From: Spirochaetales bacterium
GTDB taxonomy: Bacteria; Spirochaetota; Spirochaetia; ARS1246
Length of the DNA stretch: 11,103 bases
NCBI GenBank assembly: GCA_016930115.1
Contig: JAFGHN010000238.1
Location: 1-11,103, forward strand
Direction of reading: 5' to 3'
Below the pieces are notes generated by a model that was given only the letters and a program-made list of their open reading frames with translations, was not told where the DNA came from and made no database searches. Positions 1-7,113 of this stretch are shown piece after piece (position 1 is the first letter of the stretch; every line of letters begins with the position of its first letter). The position numbers were made by a program, and so were the translations under genes.

Positions 1-14
1 AAACACGGCAGGAT

Positions 15-22
15 GAGGAGGA
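15..22 (+). promoter_or_regulatory. Shine-Dalgarno site that fixes the rpsB TTG start
   Basis: GAGGAGGA is a near-perfect match to the anti-Shine-Dalgarno sequence and ends 4 nt before the TTG at 27. The nearest in-frame ATG, at 42, is about 20 nt from this site, too far for normal initiation. The site therefore supports TTG as the real start. The 26 bases before the gene are too few to show a promoter. Confidence 0.85.
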
Positions 23-26
23 CACT

Positions 27-992
27 TTGGCAGTAGTAACAATGAAGAATCTACTGGAGTCTGGCGTGCATTTTGGGCATCAGACTCGACGCTGGGATCC
101 CCGTATGAAAAAGTACATTTTCGCCGAAAGGAACGGGATCCACATTATCGACCTTCAGAAAACGATTGCGGCCATCAAAGAAGCCTACGACAAGGTGCGG
201 CAAACGGTTCTGGCAGGAAAAGGCATTCTGTTCATAGGCACAAAAAAACAGGCCCAGCAAGCGGTGGAGCAGGAAGCCCAGCGATGCGGCATGTACTACG
301 TGAGCAACCGTTGGCTCGGTGGGATGCTTACAAACTTCACGACCATTAAACAGTCGATATTGCGCTTGAAAAAAATCGAAAAAATGGAAGTTGACGGCTC
401 CTTTGAGGGTCTGACGAAGAAAGAGGTCGCCAGGCTGAAGAAAGAGCGCGCCAAGCTGGAAAAAAACCTCGGCGGTATCAAAGACATGCGGGAGCTGCCG
501 GGGGCGGTATTCATTATTGACACCAGGAAGGAAGCTATCGCCGTCGCCGAGGCGAAACGCAGCAATATCCCTATCATCGCGATTGTGGACACAAATAGTG
601 ACCCGACGGATATCGACTACCCGATTCCGGGAAATGACGATGCTATCCGCGCCATCACTCTGTTCACGCAGATAATTGCTAATGCTGTTATCGAGGCGGA
701 CAATGAGATTGGTCTCGAAGTAATTGAAACGTTGCAGGATGAAGACGAGGTCGCCGAACCGGCAGGGGCCGAAGAGAAAAGCGGGGGCTTCACCGAAAGA
801 GAAGAAATCGAAAAGGTTCCGGTTGCCGCTACCATCGGCAGTGAAGGCCAAGAGGAAGAGGATACTTCGTTTACCGACCAGGACTATTCTGATTACACGC
901 CCGAAGATAACAGCGCGACGGAGAGCGATCAAGTCGAAGAAACCGAGCCTGTCCAAGCACTGGTCGACGAAGATAAACTCTACGAAGAATAA
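27..992 (+). CDS. rpsB: 30S ribosomal protein uS2 (S2) with long acidic C-terminal tail
   Basis: Small-subunit ribosomal protein uS2, needed for late 30S assembly and for binding S1 where S1 is present. The core is complete. It opens with MAVVTMKNLLESGVHFGHQ, carries the RWLGGMLTNF motif at 96-105 and PGAVFIIDTRKEA at 158-170, and ends near residue 228. The start is TTG, supported by a strong ribosome-binding site and by the usual MAVVTM N-terminus of the family. The protein has 321 residues against about 240 in E. coli. The extra residues, about 229-321, form a low-complexity tail with about 33 Asp/Glu and only four Lys/Arg. It is likely disordered and has no domain I recognise. The gene is first in the visible operon, and tsf follows after 11 nt. 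Identity is certain. The role of the tail is unknown. Confidence 0.98.
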   Translation: MAVVTMKNLLESGVHFGHQTRRWDPRMKKYIFAERNGIHIIDLQKTIAAIKEAYDKVRQTVLAGKGILFIGTKKQAQQAVEQEAQRCGMYYVSNRWLGGMLTNFTTIKQSILRLKKIEKMEVDGSFEGLTKKEVARLKKERAKLEKNLGGIKDMRELPGAVFIIDTRKEAIAVAEAKRSNIPIIAIVDTNSDPTDIDYPIPGNDDAIRAITLFTQIIANAVIEADNEIGLEVIETLQDEDEVAEPAGAEEKSGGFTEREEIEKVPVAATIGSEGQEEEDTSFTDQDYSDYTPEDNSATESDQVEETEPVQALVDEDKLYEE

Positions 993-996
993 GGAG
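990..996 (+). promoter_or_regulatory. Shine-Dalgarno site for tsf, overlapping the rpsB stop
   Basis: TAAGGAG includes the rpsB stop codon TAA and lies 7 nt before the TTG at 1004. No in-frame ATG fits: the nearby ATG at 1008 is in another frame and runs straight into TAA. The site therefore decides the TTG start of tsf and suggests coupled translation with rpsB. Confidence 0.8.
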
Positions 997-1003
997 AATC
1001 AAG

Positions 1004-1846
1004 TTGGATGTAAAAGCCTCAGATGTAAAAGCGCTCCGGGAAAAGACCGGGGCGGGCATGCTCGACTGCAAAAATGCTCTTGTGGAGACCAAGGGAGATT
1101 TCGCCGCGGCCGAAAAGAAGCTGAAAGAGCTCGGCCTTGCGGCAGCCGCGAAACGGATCGGTAAGGCCGCAAACGAAGGGCGGATTTTTTCAAAGATAAC
1201 CGACAGTTGTGCGTCGCTTGTCGAGCTCTCATGCGAAACCGACTTTGTAGCACGGAACCAGGAATTCATCGACCTGGGAAACCGGATCGTATCGAAAGTT
1301 GCCGGGTCGTGCATGACGGAGGCAACCGGCGAGGTTTTGTCTCTGGTGGACGATCTGAAAAGCAAGATCAAAGAGAACATGGGTTTGAAGCGGCTCGTTT
1401 CGCTTCCCGTGGGAGAAAATGAAATTGCGATGGATTATATCCATGGCGAAGGCTCTATCGGCGTCATCATCAAGGCACGAGTCAACAATAGTGACATGCT
1501 GAAAAACGAAAAGCTCAGAGAGTTCATATTCGATTGCGCTCTCCATATCGCGGCGTTCTCCCCGCTTTACCTCAACGACGAAGATGTTGATGAAAGCTAC
1601 CTGAAAGAACAGGAAGAAATCTTCACCAAGCAGGCGGCAAGTCTCGGCAAACCCGCAAACATCGTCGCCGGGATCGTAAAAGGTAAAGTGAAGAAGCACC
1701 TGTCGGAAGTTGTCATGCTGGAACAGGGATTTGTGAAAGAAGAGAAGAAAAGCGTCTCGCAAAAACTGAGTGAAGTCTGCAAAAGCGTGGGCGGTTCGAT
1801 AAAGCTTGTAGATTACCTGTATTTCAAAGTCGGTCAGGATAACTGA
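1004..1846 (+). CDS. tsf: Translation elongation factor Ts
   Basis: EF-Ts is the nucleotide exchange factor that releases GDP from EF-Tu in the cytoplasm. The N-terminal UBA-like domain, about residues 5-50, has the typical LREKTGAGMLDCKNAL pattern. TDFVARN at 79-85 is the family signature. D80 and F81 sit at the same positions as the E. coli residues that push into EF-Tu next to the Mg2+ site. The C-terminal dimerisation region ends with LEQGFVKEEKKSV and a VDYLYFKVG strand. At 280 residues it matches E. coli (283). The start is TTG, chosen because TAAGGAG lies 7 nt upstream and the protein then begins at the usual family position. It follows rpsB by 11 nt, the standard pair. Identity is certain. 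Confidence 0.98.
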   Translation: MDVKASDVKALREKTGAGMLDCKNALVETKGDFAAAEKKLKELGLAAAAKRIGKAANEGRIFSKITDSCASLVELSCETDFVARNQEFIDLGNRIVSKVAGSCMTEATGEVLSLVDDLKSKIKENMGLKRLVSLPVGENEIAMDYIHGEGSIGVIIKARVNNSDMLKNEKLREFIFDCALHIAAFSPLYLNDEDVDESYLKEQEEIFTKQAASLGKPANIVAGIVKGKVKKHLSEVVMLEQGFVKEEKKSVSQKLSEVCKSVGGSIKLVDYLYFKVGQDN

Positions 1847-1849
1847 TTT

Positions 1850-1884
1850 GCGCTGCCGGCGGCAGAATTGCCGGCCGGCAGCGC
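1850..1884 (+). promoter_or_regulatory. Strong intergenic hairpin between tsf and frr
   Basis: GCGCTGCCGGC (1850-1860) and GCCGGCAGCGC (1874-1884) are perfect inverted arms of 11 bp. Inside, GGCA (1861-1864) pairs with TGCC (1869-1872) around a GAAT loop, with one bulged G at 1873. This gives about 15 bp of very GC-rich stem beginning 4 nt after the tsf stop. Neither side has a T-tract, so it is not a standard intrinsic terminator in either direction. It more likely stabilises or processes the mRNA, gives partial termination, or is a short palindromic repeat. The inverted repeat is seen directly; any function is inferred. Confidence 0.75.
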
Positions 1885-1907
1885 ATACGGAGAGATAAGG
1901 AGAGTGT

Positions 1908-2456
1908 ATGGTAAAAAGCCAGGCAGATGAAAAAATGGCGAAGAGCGTAGCGGCGCTTCAGGATGAGTTCAATACGATAAGAACAGGAAGGGCGTCTGCC
2001 TCGCTGTTCGACAAAATCCGGGTGGCGTATTACGGCCAAAAAACCCCTCTTAATCAGGTAGCTACAATCTCGACACCCGAAGCGCGTTTGGTTGTCATAC
2101 AACCATGGGACAAATCGCTCCTCGGTGAGATCGAAAAGGCGATACAGATGTCCGAGCTTTCGGTAAACCCGAATAATGACGGAAAAGTCATCCGGATCAG
2201 CATTCCACCGCTCACGGAGGAAAGAAGGAAAGAGTATGTGAAGGTGGCGAAGAACATGGCCGAGCAGAGCCGGGTGGCGGTCCGGAATATCAGACGTGAA
2301 GCAAATGATGATTTAAAAAAGCAGCAGAAATCGGGTGACATCAGTGAAGATGACGAGAAGCGCATGGCCGATGAGATACAGAAACTCACCGACAGCTATA
2401 TCGAGAAAATAAACGTTATGCTGGAAGCTAAAGAGAAAGAAATTCTTGAAGTATGA
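1908..2456 (+). CDS. frr: Ribosome recycling factor
   Basis: RRF works with EF-G to split post-termination ribosomes. The 182 residues match the usual length (185 in E. coli). Visible family features are the RTGRAS segment at 25-30 at the first hinge, the beta-rich domain II at about 31-104 with STPEARLVVIQPWDKS and PPLTEERR, and the C-terminal helices with VRNIRREAND at 125-134, the conserved Arg-rich stretch that contacts 23S rRNA. The ATG is 5 nt after TAAGGAG (1896-1902). pyrH, which often lies between tsf and frr in other bacteria, is absent here. The last 11 nt overlap the start of uppS, suggesting translational coupling. Confidence 0.98.
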   Translation: MVKSQADEKMAKSVAALQDEFNTIRTGRASASLFDKIRVAYYGQKTPLNQVATISTPEARLVVIQPWDKSLLGEIEKAIQMSELSVNPNNDGKVIRISIPPLTEERRKEYVKVAKNMAEQSRVAVRNIRREANDDLKKQQKSGDISEDDEKRMADEIQKLTDSYIEKINVMLEAKEKEILEV

Positions 2457-3141
2457 CGGGCCGCTCCCCGTCCATGTAGGTATAATCATGGACGGCAATG
2501 GACGATGGGCACAAAGTCGTAATGCCCCGAGGACCGCCGGCCACCGCGAAGGCTTAAACGCTGCCAAGGCGGTGGTTCGCGCGGCGTCGGAAATCGGTCT
2601 TAAGTTCTTGACACTTTACGTTTTCTCGACGGAGAACTGGAGACGGGCGGAGGAAGAAGTCCGTTTTCTCATGCGTTTGATCGCCCAGTTTCTCAAGAAG
2701 GAATATGATTTCTATCGGGAAAACAGAATCAGAGTGACTCACTCCGGTGATATCGCGAGACTTCCCCGTTTTGTACAGAAGGAGATCCGTGACGCTGTGC
2801 GTGACACGGCGGAGTACGGTGGGACGGTGATTAATCTGGCAATCAATTACGGAGGCCGTGACGAAATAGTGAGAGCGGCGAAGCGGTGGCTCGAGTCCGG
2901 TGGGGGCGAGTTGGATCAGGATTCCATGAGAAACTACCTCGACCATCCGGAGATACCGGACCCCGACCTCATTATCAGGACAGGCGGGGAAAGACGGCTG
3001 AGCAACTTTCTCATCTGGGAGAGTGCTTACTCTGAGTATTACTTCACCGAAAAATTGTGGCCCGACTTTGGCGCCGAAGATCTGATCGATGCCATCAAGG
3101 ATTATGGACACAGAAAAAGAAAGTATGGTGGTACAGATTGA
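2446..3141 (+). CDS. uppS: Undecaprenyl diphosphate synthase (cis-prenyltransferase)
   Basis: Adds isopentenyl units to farnesyl diphosphate in cis to make the C55 lipid carrier for peptidoglycan and other surface glycans. IIMDGNGRW at 13-21 holds the catalytic and Mg2+-binding Asp (D16). FSTENW at 60-65 is the second signature. RTGGE at 178-182, with R184 and S186 and then NFLIWESAYSEYYF, matches the IPP-binding region of E. coli UppS (R194, R200, S202). The 231 residues are slightly short for the family but all conserved blocks are present. The chosen start is TTG, 11 nt inside frr. No strong Shine-Dalgarno is visible, only a purine-rich stretch at 2430-2441, so initiation probably depends on ribosomes finishing frr. 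Function is secure, the exact start less so. Confidence 0.96.
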   Translation: MKYDGPLPVHVGIIMDGNGRWAQSRNAPRTAGHREGLNAAKAVVRAASEIGLKFLTLYVFSTENWRRAEEEVRFLMRLIAQFLKKEYDFYRENRIRVTHSGDIARLPRFVQKEIRDAVRDTAEYGGTVINLAINYGGRDEIVRAAKRWLESGGGELDQDSMRNYLDHPEIPDPDLIIRTGGERRLSNFLIWESAYSEYYFTEKLWPDFGAEDLIDAIKDYGHRKRKYGGTD

Positions 3142-3980
3142 AAAAATCACACCAAAGATTGTTGACGTTTTTCATTGGTGTCCCGTTTATCGTTTGCGTG
3201 GTGATCTTCCTGCCTTTTCAGCATCACCTCGCCATCAATATCATCATTATCGCGGCCACCGTGATCGGCGCTGCGGAGACGGCTTCTTTTTTTAAGAACC
3301 AGGGTTTTCCTGTTGATCTTGCACTGCCTGTTCTCTGTGGAGCGCTTTTCCCGATAGCCGCGTATCTGGAGATCGCCGGAATCATCGGAACGGAAATCTC
3401 CCGTCTCGCGCTTCCTCTCGTGTTGTGGGTTCTCCTTTTTTCGGGATTGTTCAGGCAGTCCCGTGAAGGAATACGAACGGCGCTCGGCCGGACTGCTTCC
3501 AATTTCGTTGTAGCGCTCTATCCGGGGGTCCTCACGGCATTTCTCGTGAGAATCGCCGGCCTTCCACGCGCGGAGCTCGCTTTTTTGATCTTTGTCGTCG
3601 CCGTGTTTCTCAACGACAGCATGGCATACGTTTTTGGCATTCTCTTCGGCGCCAACAATCGGGGAATCTTTCCGGCCAGTGACAAGAAGAGCGTTGCCGG
3701 CCTCGTCGGCGGCCTGGTGTTCTCAATAGGCAGCGCCGTTGTTTTTTTTCTTTTTGTCCCGGACTTTTTCAACTCAAATTTCGCATTGGCCGCGATCACC
3801 GGCGCCGCTGTGGGTGTCTCGTCGGTTGCGGGTGATTTGGTTGAATCGATATTGAAACGTTCTGCAGGTTTGAAGGACTCGGGCCGAATAATACCTGGCC
3901 GCGGCGGTATACTCGATTCGATAGACTCAGTAGCGTTTGCCGCTCCTGTTTTTTTCCTGCTTATCCGGTATTTTACGTAA
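3138..3980 (+). CDS. cdsA: Phosphatidate cytidylyltransferase (CDP-diglyceride synthase)
   Basis: Integral membrane enzyme making CDP-diacylglycerol from phosphatidate and CTP, the branch point of phospholipid synthesis. The frame is open from 3057, but homology starts only near KKSHQRLLTFFIGVP. The likely start is TTG at 3138, sharing TTGA with the uppS stop, with a weak GGTGG 6 nt upstream. This gives 280 residues (285 in E. coli). Several hydrophobic segments are visible. NDSMAYVFGILFG is the conserved loop, followed by SDKKSVAG in place of the usual SPKKTxEG. The C-terminal signature runs from S237 to D263 with K240-R241, K246-D247, D260 and D263. Two deviations from the PROSITE-type consensus are visible: PGRGG for PGHGG (R255) and DS for DR (S261). 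Family assignment is firm, the start is inferred. Confidence 0.94.
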   Translation: MKKSHQRLLTFFIGVPFIVCVVIFLPFQHHLAINIIIIAATVIGAAETASFFKNQGFPVDLALPVLCGALFPIAAYLEIAGIIGTEISRLALPLVLWVLLFSGLFRQSREGIRTALGRTASNFVVALYPGVLTAFLVRIAGLPRAELAFLIFVVAVFLNDSMAYVFGILFGANNRGIFPASDKKSVAGLVGGLVFSIGSAVVFFLFVPDFFNSNFALAAITGAAVGVSSVAGDLVESILKRSAGLKDSGRIIPGRGGILDSIDSVAFAAPVFFLLIRYFT

Positions 3981-3983
3981 CGC

Positions 3984-5129
3984 ATGGAAAAGATAAAAAT
4001 GAGCAATCTTGTGCTGCTTGGATGTACCGGCTCTATCGGCCGGAGCACCCTGAGCGTCGTGCGTGCCCACGCGGACCGTTTCAAGATAACCGCCGCATCG
4101 GCCCACCGCAATGAATCGGAACTCCTGCGGACCGCGGATCAGTTCGGCATTGAAACGCTTGCGTTGAGCGGCGCCGCGCCGGAGGACCCGCGAATAGCCT
4201 TCAGTGGTGAATCGGGATTACTCGACATGATCCGGGAAAGCGACGCCGATACAGTCGTGAACGGCATCGCCGGCGCTGCGGGTCTCATGCCGTCGGTCGC
4301 CGCGCTCGAATCGGGCAAACATCTTGCGCTCGCCAACAAAGAAACGCTGGTAATCGCCGGCGGCCTGATTAAAAAGCTCGCCGAAGAACACGGAAAGAAG
4401 ATACTACCGGTTGATTCCGAGCACGCCGCGCTTTTCTCGCTCCTCGGGCGCTCCGATGCGGACAGCGTCGAATCGCTCATACTCACCGCCAGCGGCGGAG
4501 CTTTCAGAGAGCTTCCTTTGGAACGGCTGCGTGACGTTACCTGGCGTGATGCTCTTGCCCACCCCACCTGGAACATGGGAAGGAAAATCACCATCGATTC
4601 CGCGTCGATGGCGAACAAAGGACTCGAGATCATTGAAGCGTGTGAGCTGTTTGGTGTTCCGGAGAGCAAGATAGAGGTCGTGATTCACCCGCAGAGCTGT
4701 ATCCATGGCATGATCAGGACCTCTGATGGAAGCGTATATGCACAGATGAGTCTTCCGGACATGCGTATCCCGATTCAAAACGCCCTTTCCTATCCTGCGA
4801 TCATTGAGTATCCTTTCGATAGGATAGATTTCGGAAATCTGAACCTGAACTTGTCGAAGCCCGACGGCGAGCGGTACCCCTGCCTGGCGCTTGCAAGAGC
4901 GGCGGCAAGGAAGGGTGGTGTGTACCCGTTGGTATTCAACGCCGCGAATGAAGTCGCCGTAGAGGCTTTTATTCGCGGAGAAATACATTTCACCGATATA
5001 CCTTCCGTTATCGGTTCCTGTCTTGAAGAAGAATGGGAATGCTTGTTAGGTTCCCTCGAGCAGATACAGGAGTACGATCAAAAGGCCCGCGAGACGGCGT
5101 CGGCGAGCATCCGGGAAATGAAGAATTGA
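3984..5129 (+). CDS. dxr: 1-deoxy-D-xylulose 5-phosphate reductoisomerase
   Basis: Converts DXP to 2-C-methyl-D-erythritol 4-phosphate with NADPH, the committed step of the MEP isoprenoid pathway, and so supplies precursors for uppS. GCTGSIG at 13-19 is the NADPH-binding turn, and LANKETLVIAG lies at 116-126. Metal ligands are D144 and E146 in PVDSEHAALFS and E215 in NKGLE. S170, H193, S206, N211 and K212 keep the same spacing as E. coli S186, H209, S222, N227 and K228. HPTWNMG is the flexible catalytic loop. NAANEVAVEAF at 319-329 is the usual C-terminal motif. The 381 residues are near the usual length. The ATG at 3984 has no clear ribosome-binding site. The ATG at 3999, with a weak GGAAAAG before it, is an alternative giving the more typical N-terminus MSNLVLLG. 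Confidence 0.97.
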   Translation: MEKIKMSNLVLLGCTGSIGRSTLSVVRAHADRFKITAASAHRNESELLRTADQFGIETLALSGAAPEDPRIAFSGESGLLDMIRESDADTVVNGIAGAAGLMPSVAALESGKHLALANKETLVIAGGLIKKLAEEHGKKILPVDSEHAALFSLLGRSDADSVESLILTASGGAFRELPLERLRDVTWRDALAHPTWNMGRKITIDSASMANKGLEIIEACELFGVPESKIEVVIHPQSCIHGMIRTSDGSVYAQMSLPDMRIPIQNALSYPAIIEYPFDRIDFGNLNLNLSKPDGERYPCLALARAAARKGGVYPLVFNAANEVAVEAFIRGEIHFTDIPSVIGSCLEEEWECLLGSLEQIQEYDQKARETASASIREMKN

Positions 5130-5130
5130 C

Positions 5131-6495
5131 ATGGTTTTTTTGAACATTTTACTCGGCCTGCTCGGTCTGGGTCTTGTCATCATTATCCATGAGCTTGGCC
5201 ATTTCACAGCAGCGAAGATCTTTGGCATCCAGGTTGAAGCCTTTTCCGTAGGTTGGGGGAAAGTGCTATTCAGAAGAACCTACCACGGTACCGAATACCG
5301 GCTCTCCCTTTTCCCGGTTGGTGGATACTGCAAGATGAAGGGAGAAGAATTCATCAGACAGGGTCAGAACCCGCAGACCGAAATACAATCCCCACAACCC
5401 GGTTCTCTTTTCCACGCCCAACCATGGAAGCGCATGATTACCTATTTTGCGGGACCCTTTGCGAATTTTCTCTTCTCAATCCTGGTGCTTTCGATCATCT
5501 GGTTTGTCGGCTACTCGGTCTATACACTCGAAAACCGGATAATCCTGCAGTCTGAAACCATCATGGCGACGATGGATGAGTATCCGGCCGACATCGCCGG
5601 ACTGGAGACCGGGGACCGGATCGTCGAAATAGACGGCCATCCGGTGGACTCCTTCAGGGACATCGAGCAGTACATCACGCCCGCCGCGGGTGAGAAACTC
5701 GCCATCGTGGTGGAAAGGGAACAGCGTCTCATCGAGCTCAGCGTCACTCCCAGACTGGATCCTGAAACGGGAGCAGGCTTCATCGGCGTAGCGGCATGGG
5801 TCGATCCGGTGATTGCCGAGGTTGCCGCCGGCTCACCGGCAATGCAGGCCGGTATTTTGCCGGGAGCAAGAATCACGAGGGTCAACGGTGCCCCAATCGA
5901 CTATTCACTCGATCTGTATGAACAACTCCAGAACAAACCCGCCGAAATTGTGCTGGCCATTGCACAAGAGGGTACAACGCAGACCGTGGTGTTGCCGGTC
6001 ACCTATACGGTGGAAGGTAACGTCGACCTGGGACTTTCATTCGCCGGTGTCACGCTTCTCGAGAGAGAGCGTAATCCCTTTGCCGCCGTAACAAAGGGCG
6101 TTCAGGAGACATTCTCCACTCTGTCGCTTTCCGTGAAGAGTATCGCGCTGCTGTTCAAGGGTGTTAATCTCCGCACCGCCGTATCGGGTCCGATCAGGAT
6201 CACTTATCTGGTTGGCGAGGTAGCTTCCCGCGGATTCGATCAGGGGATAGGCAGGGGCCTTCTCGTTGTATTCCGCTTCCTGAGCATGTTGAGCGTAGCG
6301 CTTTGCTTCATGAATCTTTTGCCGATACCGGCCCTTGACGGAGGTTTCATTCTTGTATCGCTTGCCGAGATTATCCTGCGAAAACCGATCCGCCCGAAGT
6401 TCTTCTACAGATACCAGATTATCGGTTTCGCGATCCTGTTCGCGATTCTGATACTCACACTGTTTAACGATGTATTCTTTCTCGCGGGACAATAG
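5131..6495 (+). CDS. rseP: RseP-type site-2 intramembrane zinc metalloprotease with PDZ domains
   Basis: Cleaves substrates within the membrane in regulated intramembrane proteolysis. In E. coli RseP cuts the anti-sigma factor RseA and remnant signal peptides. HELGH at 20-24 in the first membrane helix gives the zinc-binding His residues and catalytic Glu21. N395-LLPIPALD-403 is the second active-site motif, with D403 as the third likely metal ligand. Further membrane segments are visible near 100-125 and 430-450. Two PDZ-like regions lie between them, about 145-205 (PADIAGLETGDRIVEIDG) and 225-300 (AAGSPAMQAGILPGARI). At 454 residues it matches E. coli (450). It starts one base after the dxr stop and lacks a strong ribosome-binding site, suggesting coupling. 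No anti-sigma or sigma gene is nearby, so the substrate is unknown. Confidence 0.95.
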   Translation: MVFLNILLGLLGLGLVIIIHELGHFTAAKIFGIQVEAFSVGWGKVLFRRTYHGTEYRLSLFPVGGYCKMKGEEFIRQGQNPQTEIQSPQPGSLFHAQPWKRMITYFAGPFANFLFSILVLSIIWFVGYSVYTLENRIILQSETIMATMDEYPADIAGLETGDRIVEIDGHPVDSFRDIEQYITPAAGEKLAIVVEREQRLIELSVTPRLDPETGAGFIGVAAWVDPVIAEVAAGSPAMQAGILPGARITRVNGAPIDYSLDLYEQLQNKPAEIVLAIAQEGTTQTVVLPVTYTVEGNVDLGLSFAGVTLLERERNPFAAVTKGVQETFSTLSLSVKSIALLFKGVNLRTAVSGPIRITYLVGEVASRGFDQGIGRGLLVVFRFLSMLSVALCFMNLLPIPALDGGFILVSLAEIILRKPIRPKFFYRYQIIGFAILFAILILTLFNDVFFLAGQ

Positions 6496-6498
6496 GAG
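6493..6498 (+). promoter_or_regulatory. Shine-Dalgarno-like TAGGAG at the rseP stop, distant from the next ATG
   Basis: TAGGAG includes the rseP TAG stop and is the only good Shine-Dalgarno match before the ATG at 6513. The 14-nt spacing is longer than the usual 5-9 nt, and there is no in-frame ATG, GTG or TTG closer to it. The site may work weakly or through re-initiation after rseP. Confidence 0.4.
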
Positions 6499-6512
6499 AC
6501 AGTCACAGCGCG

Positions 6513-7112
6513 ATGGGCACGATTACTTGCGTATGCGAAAAATCATTTGAGGCCGATATCCCGGAAGCGGTCGAGCTCTCCGGGAGCACGGATGTCTATC
6601 AGCGGCTTCTTGACGGTACGTTCCTGGCTTTCACCTGCCCGCACTGCGGCCATGAGATCAGGCTGGATGCACCGCTGCGTGTCACCGATGCGCTGAAGGG
6701 CATGGACATTTTCGTGGTACCGGACCACGACCGGAACAGATATCTGCTCGGCCTGTCGGATTACACGTCCGGCGGACGGATCGTGATCGGCTACGCCGAA
6801 CTCCTTGAGAAATTGCGTATATACGCGGAAAATCTTGATGACAGCGCCGTTGAGCTCATCAAATACTACCTTCTCGTCAAAGCCGGCGCCGGCGTTACTC
6901 CCGCAATTTATTTCCACGGCATTGAAAACGATACGCTGATTTTTGATATTGTTGGCCTGCGGAACGATGAAGTCGGCAGGATCAAGATCGGAAGGGATAT
7001 ATACGAAAAAGCCGTGAACGAGCTCCCCGATAAACGACAGGAAGAACCTTACAGCACTATCTTGCAGCCGCCCTATGTATCGATCTGCAAAGTCGAAATA
7101 GAGGAGAGCTAA
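6513..7112 (+). CDS. CpXC-domain-like four-cysteine protein of unknown function
   Basis: Function unknown. The N-terminus has two cysteine pairs, C6-V-C8 and C42-P-H-C45 followed by GH, which resembles the CpXC domain family (PF14353 from memory) and looks like a zinc-ribbon site. The first pair is CxC, not CxxC. The rest, about residues 60-199, contains alternating hydrophobic and acidic segments such as LRIYAENLDDSAVELIKYYLLVKAG. There is no signal peptide or membrane helix, so it is probably cytoplasmic. Both cysteine pairs lie in the first quarter of the protein, so a metal-binding head with a separate C-terminal domain is plausible. It sits 17 nt after rseP and 1 nt before the WD40 gene, so it is very likely cotranscribed with both. 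The family call is from motif resemblance only. Confidence 0.72.
   Translation: MGTITCVCEKSFEADIPEAVELSGSTDVYQRLLDGTFLAFTCPHCGHEIRLDAPLRVTDALKGMDIFVVPDHDRNRYLLGLSDYTSGGRIVIGYAELLEKLRIYAENLDDSAVELIKYYLLVKAGAGVTPAIYFHGIENDTLIFDIVGLRNDEVGRIKIGRDIYEKAVNELPDKRQEEPYSTILQPPYVSICKVEIEES
7101..7106 (+). promoter_or_regulatory. Shine-Dalgarno site for the WD40 gene
   Basis: GAGGAG, within the last codons of the CpXC gene, lies 7 nt before the GTG at 7114. It supports GTG as the start, which also puts a good signal peptide at the N-terminus. No ATG in that frame lies nearby. Confidence 0.75.
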
Positions 7113-7113
7113 G

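Noticed and set aside
51..956. A 301-codon open frame on the - strand covering most of rpsB
   Set aside because: It lies entirely opposite a certain ribosomal protein gene. Its translation shows no family motif, and such frames arise from codon bias of the opposite strand.
724..1164. A 146-codon Lys/Arg-rich frame on the + strand spanning the rpsB-tsf junction
   Set aside because: It overlaps two certain genes in another frame. Its basic composition results from shifted reading of the Glu/Asp-rich rpsB tail codons.
3057..3137. An upstream extension of cdsA by 27 codons starting at ATG 3057
   Set aside because: The added residues are rich in Arg and Trp, resemble no CdsA N-terminus and lie wholly inside uppS. 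The TTG at 3138 gives the usual length.
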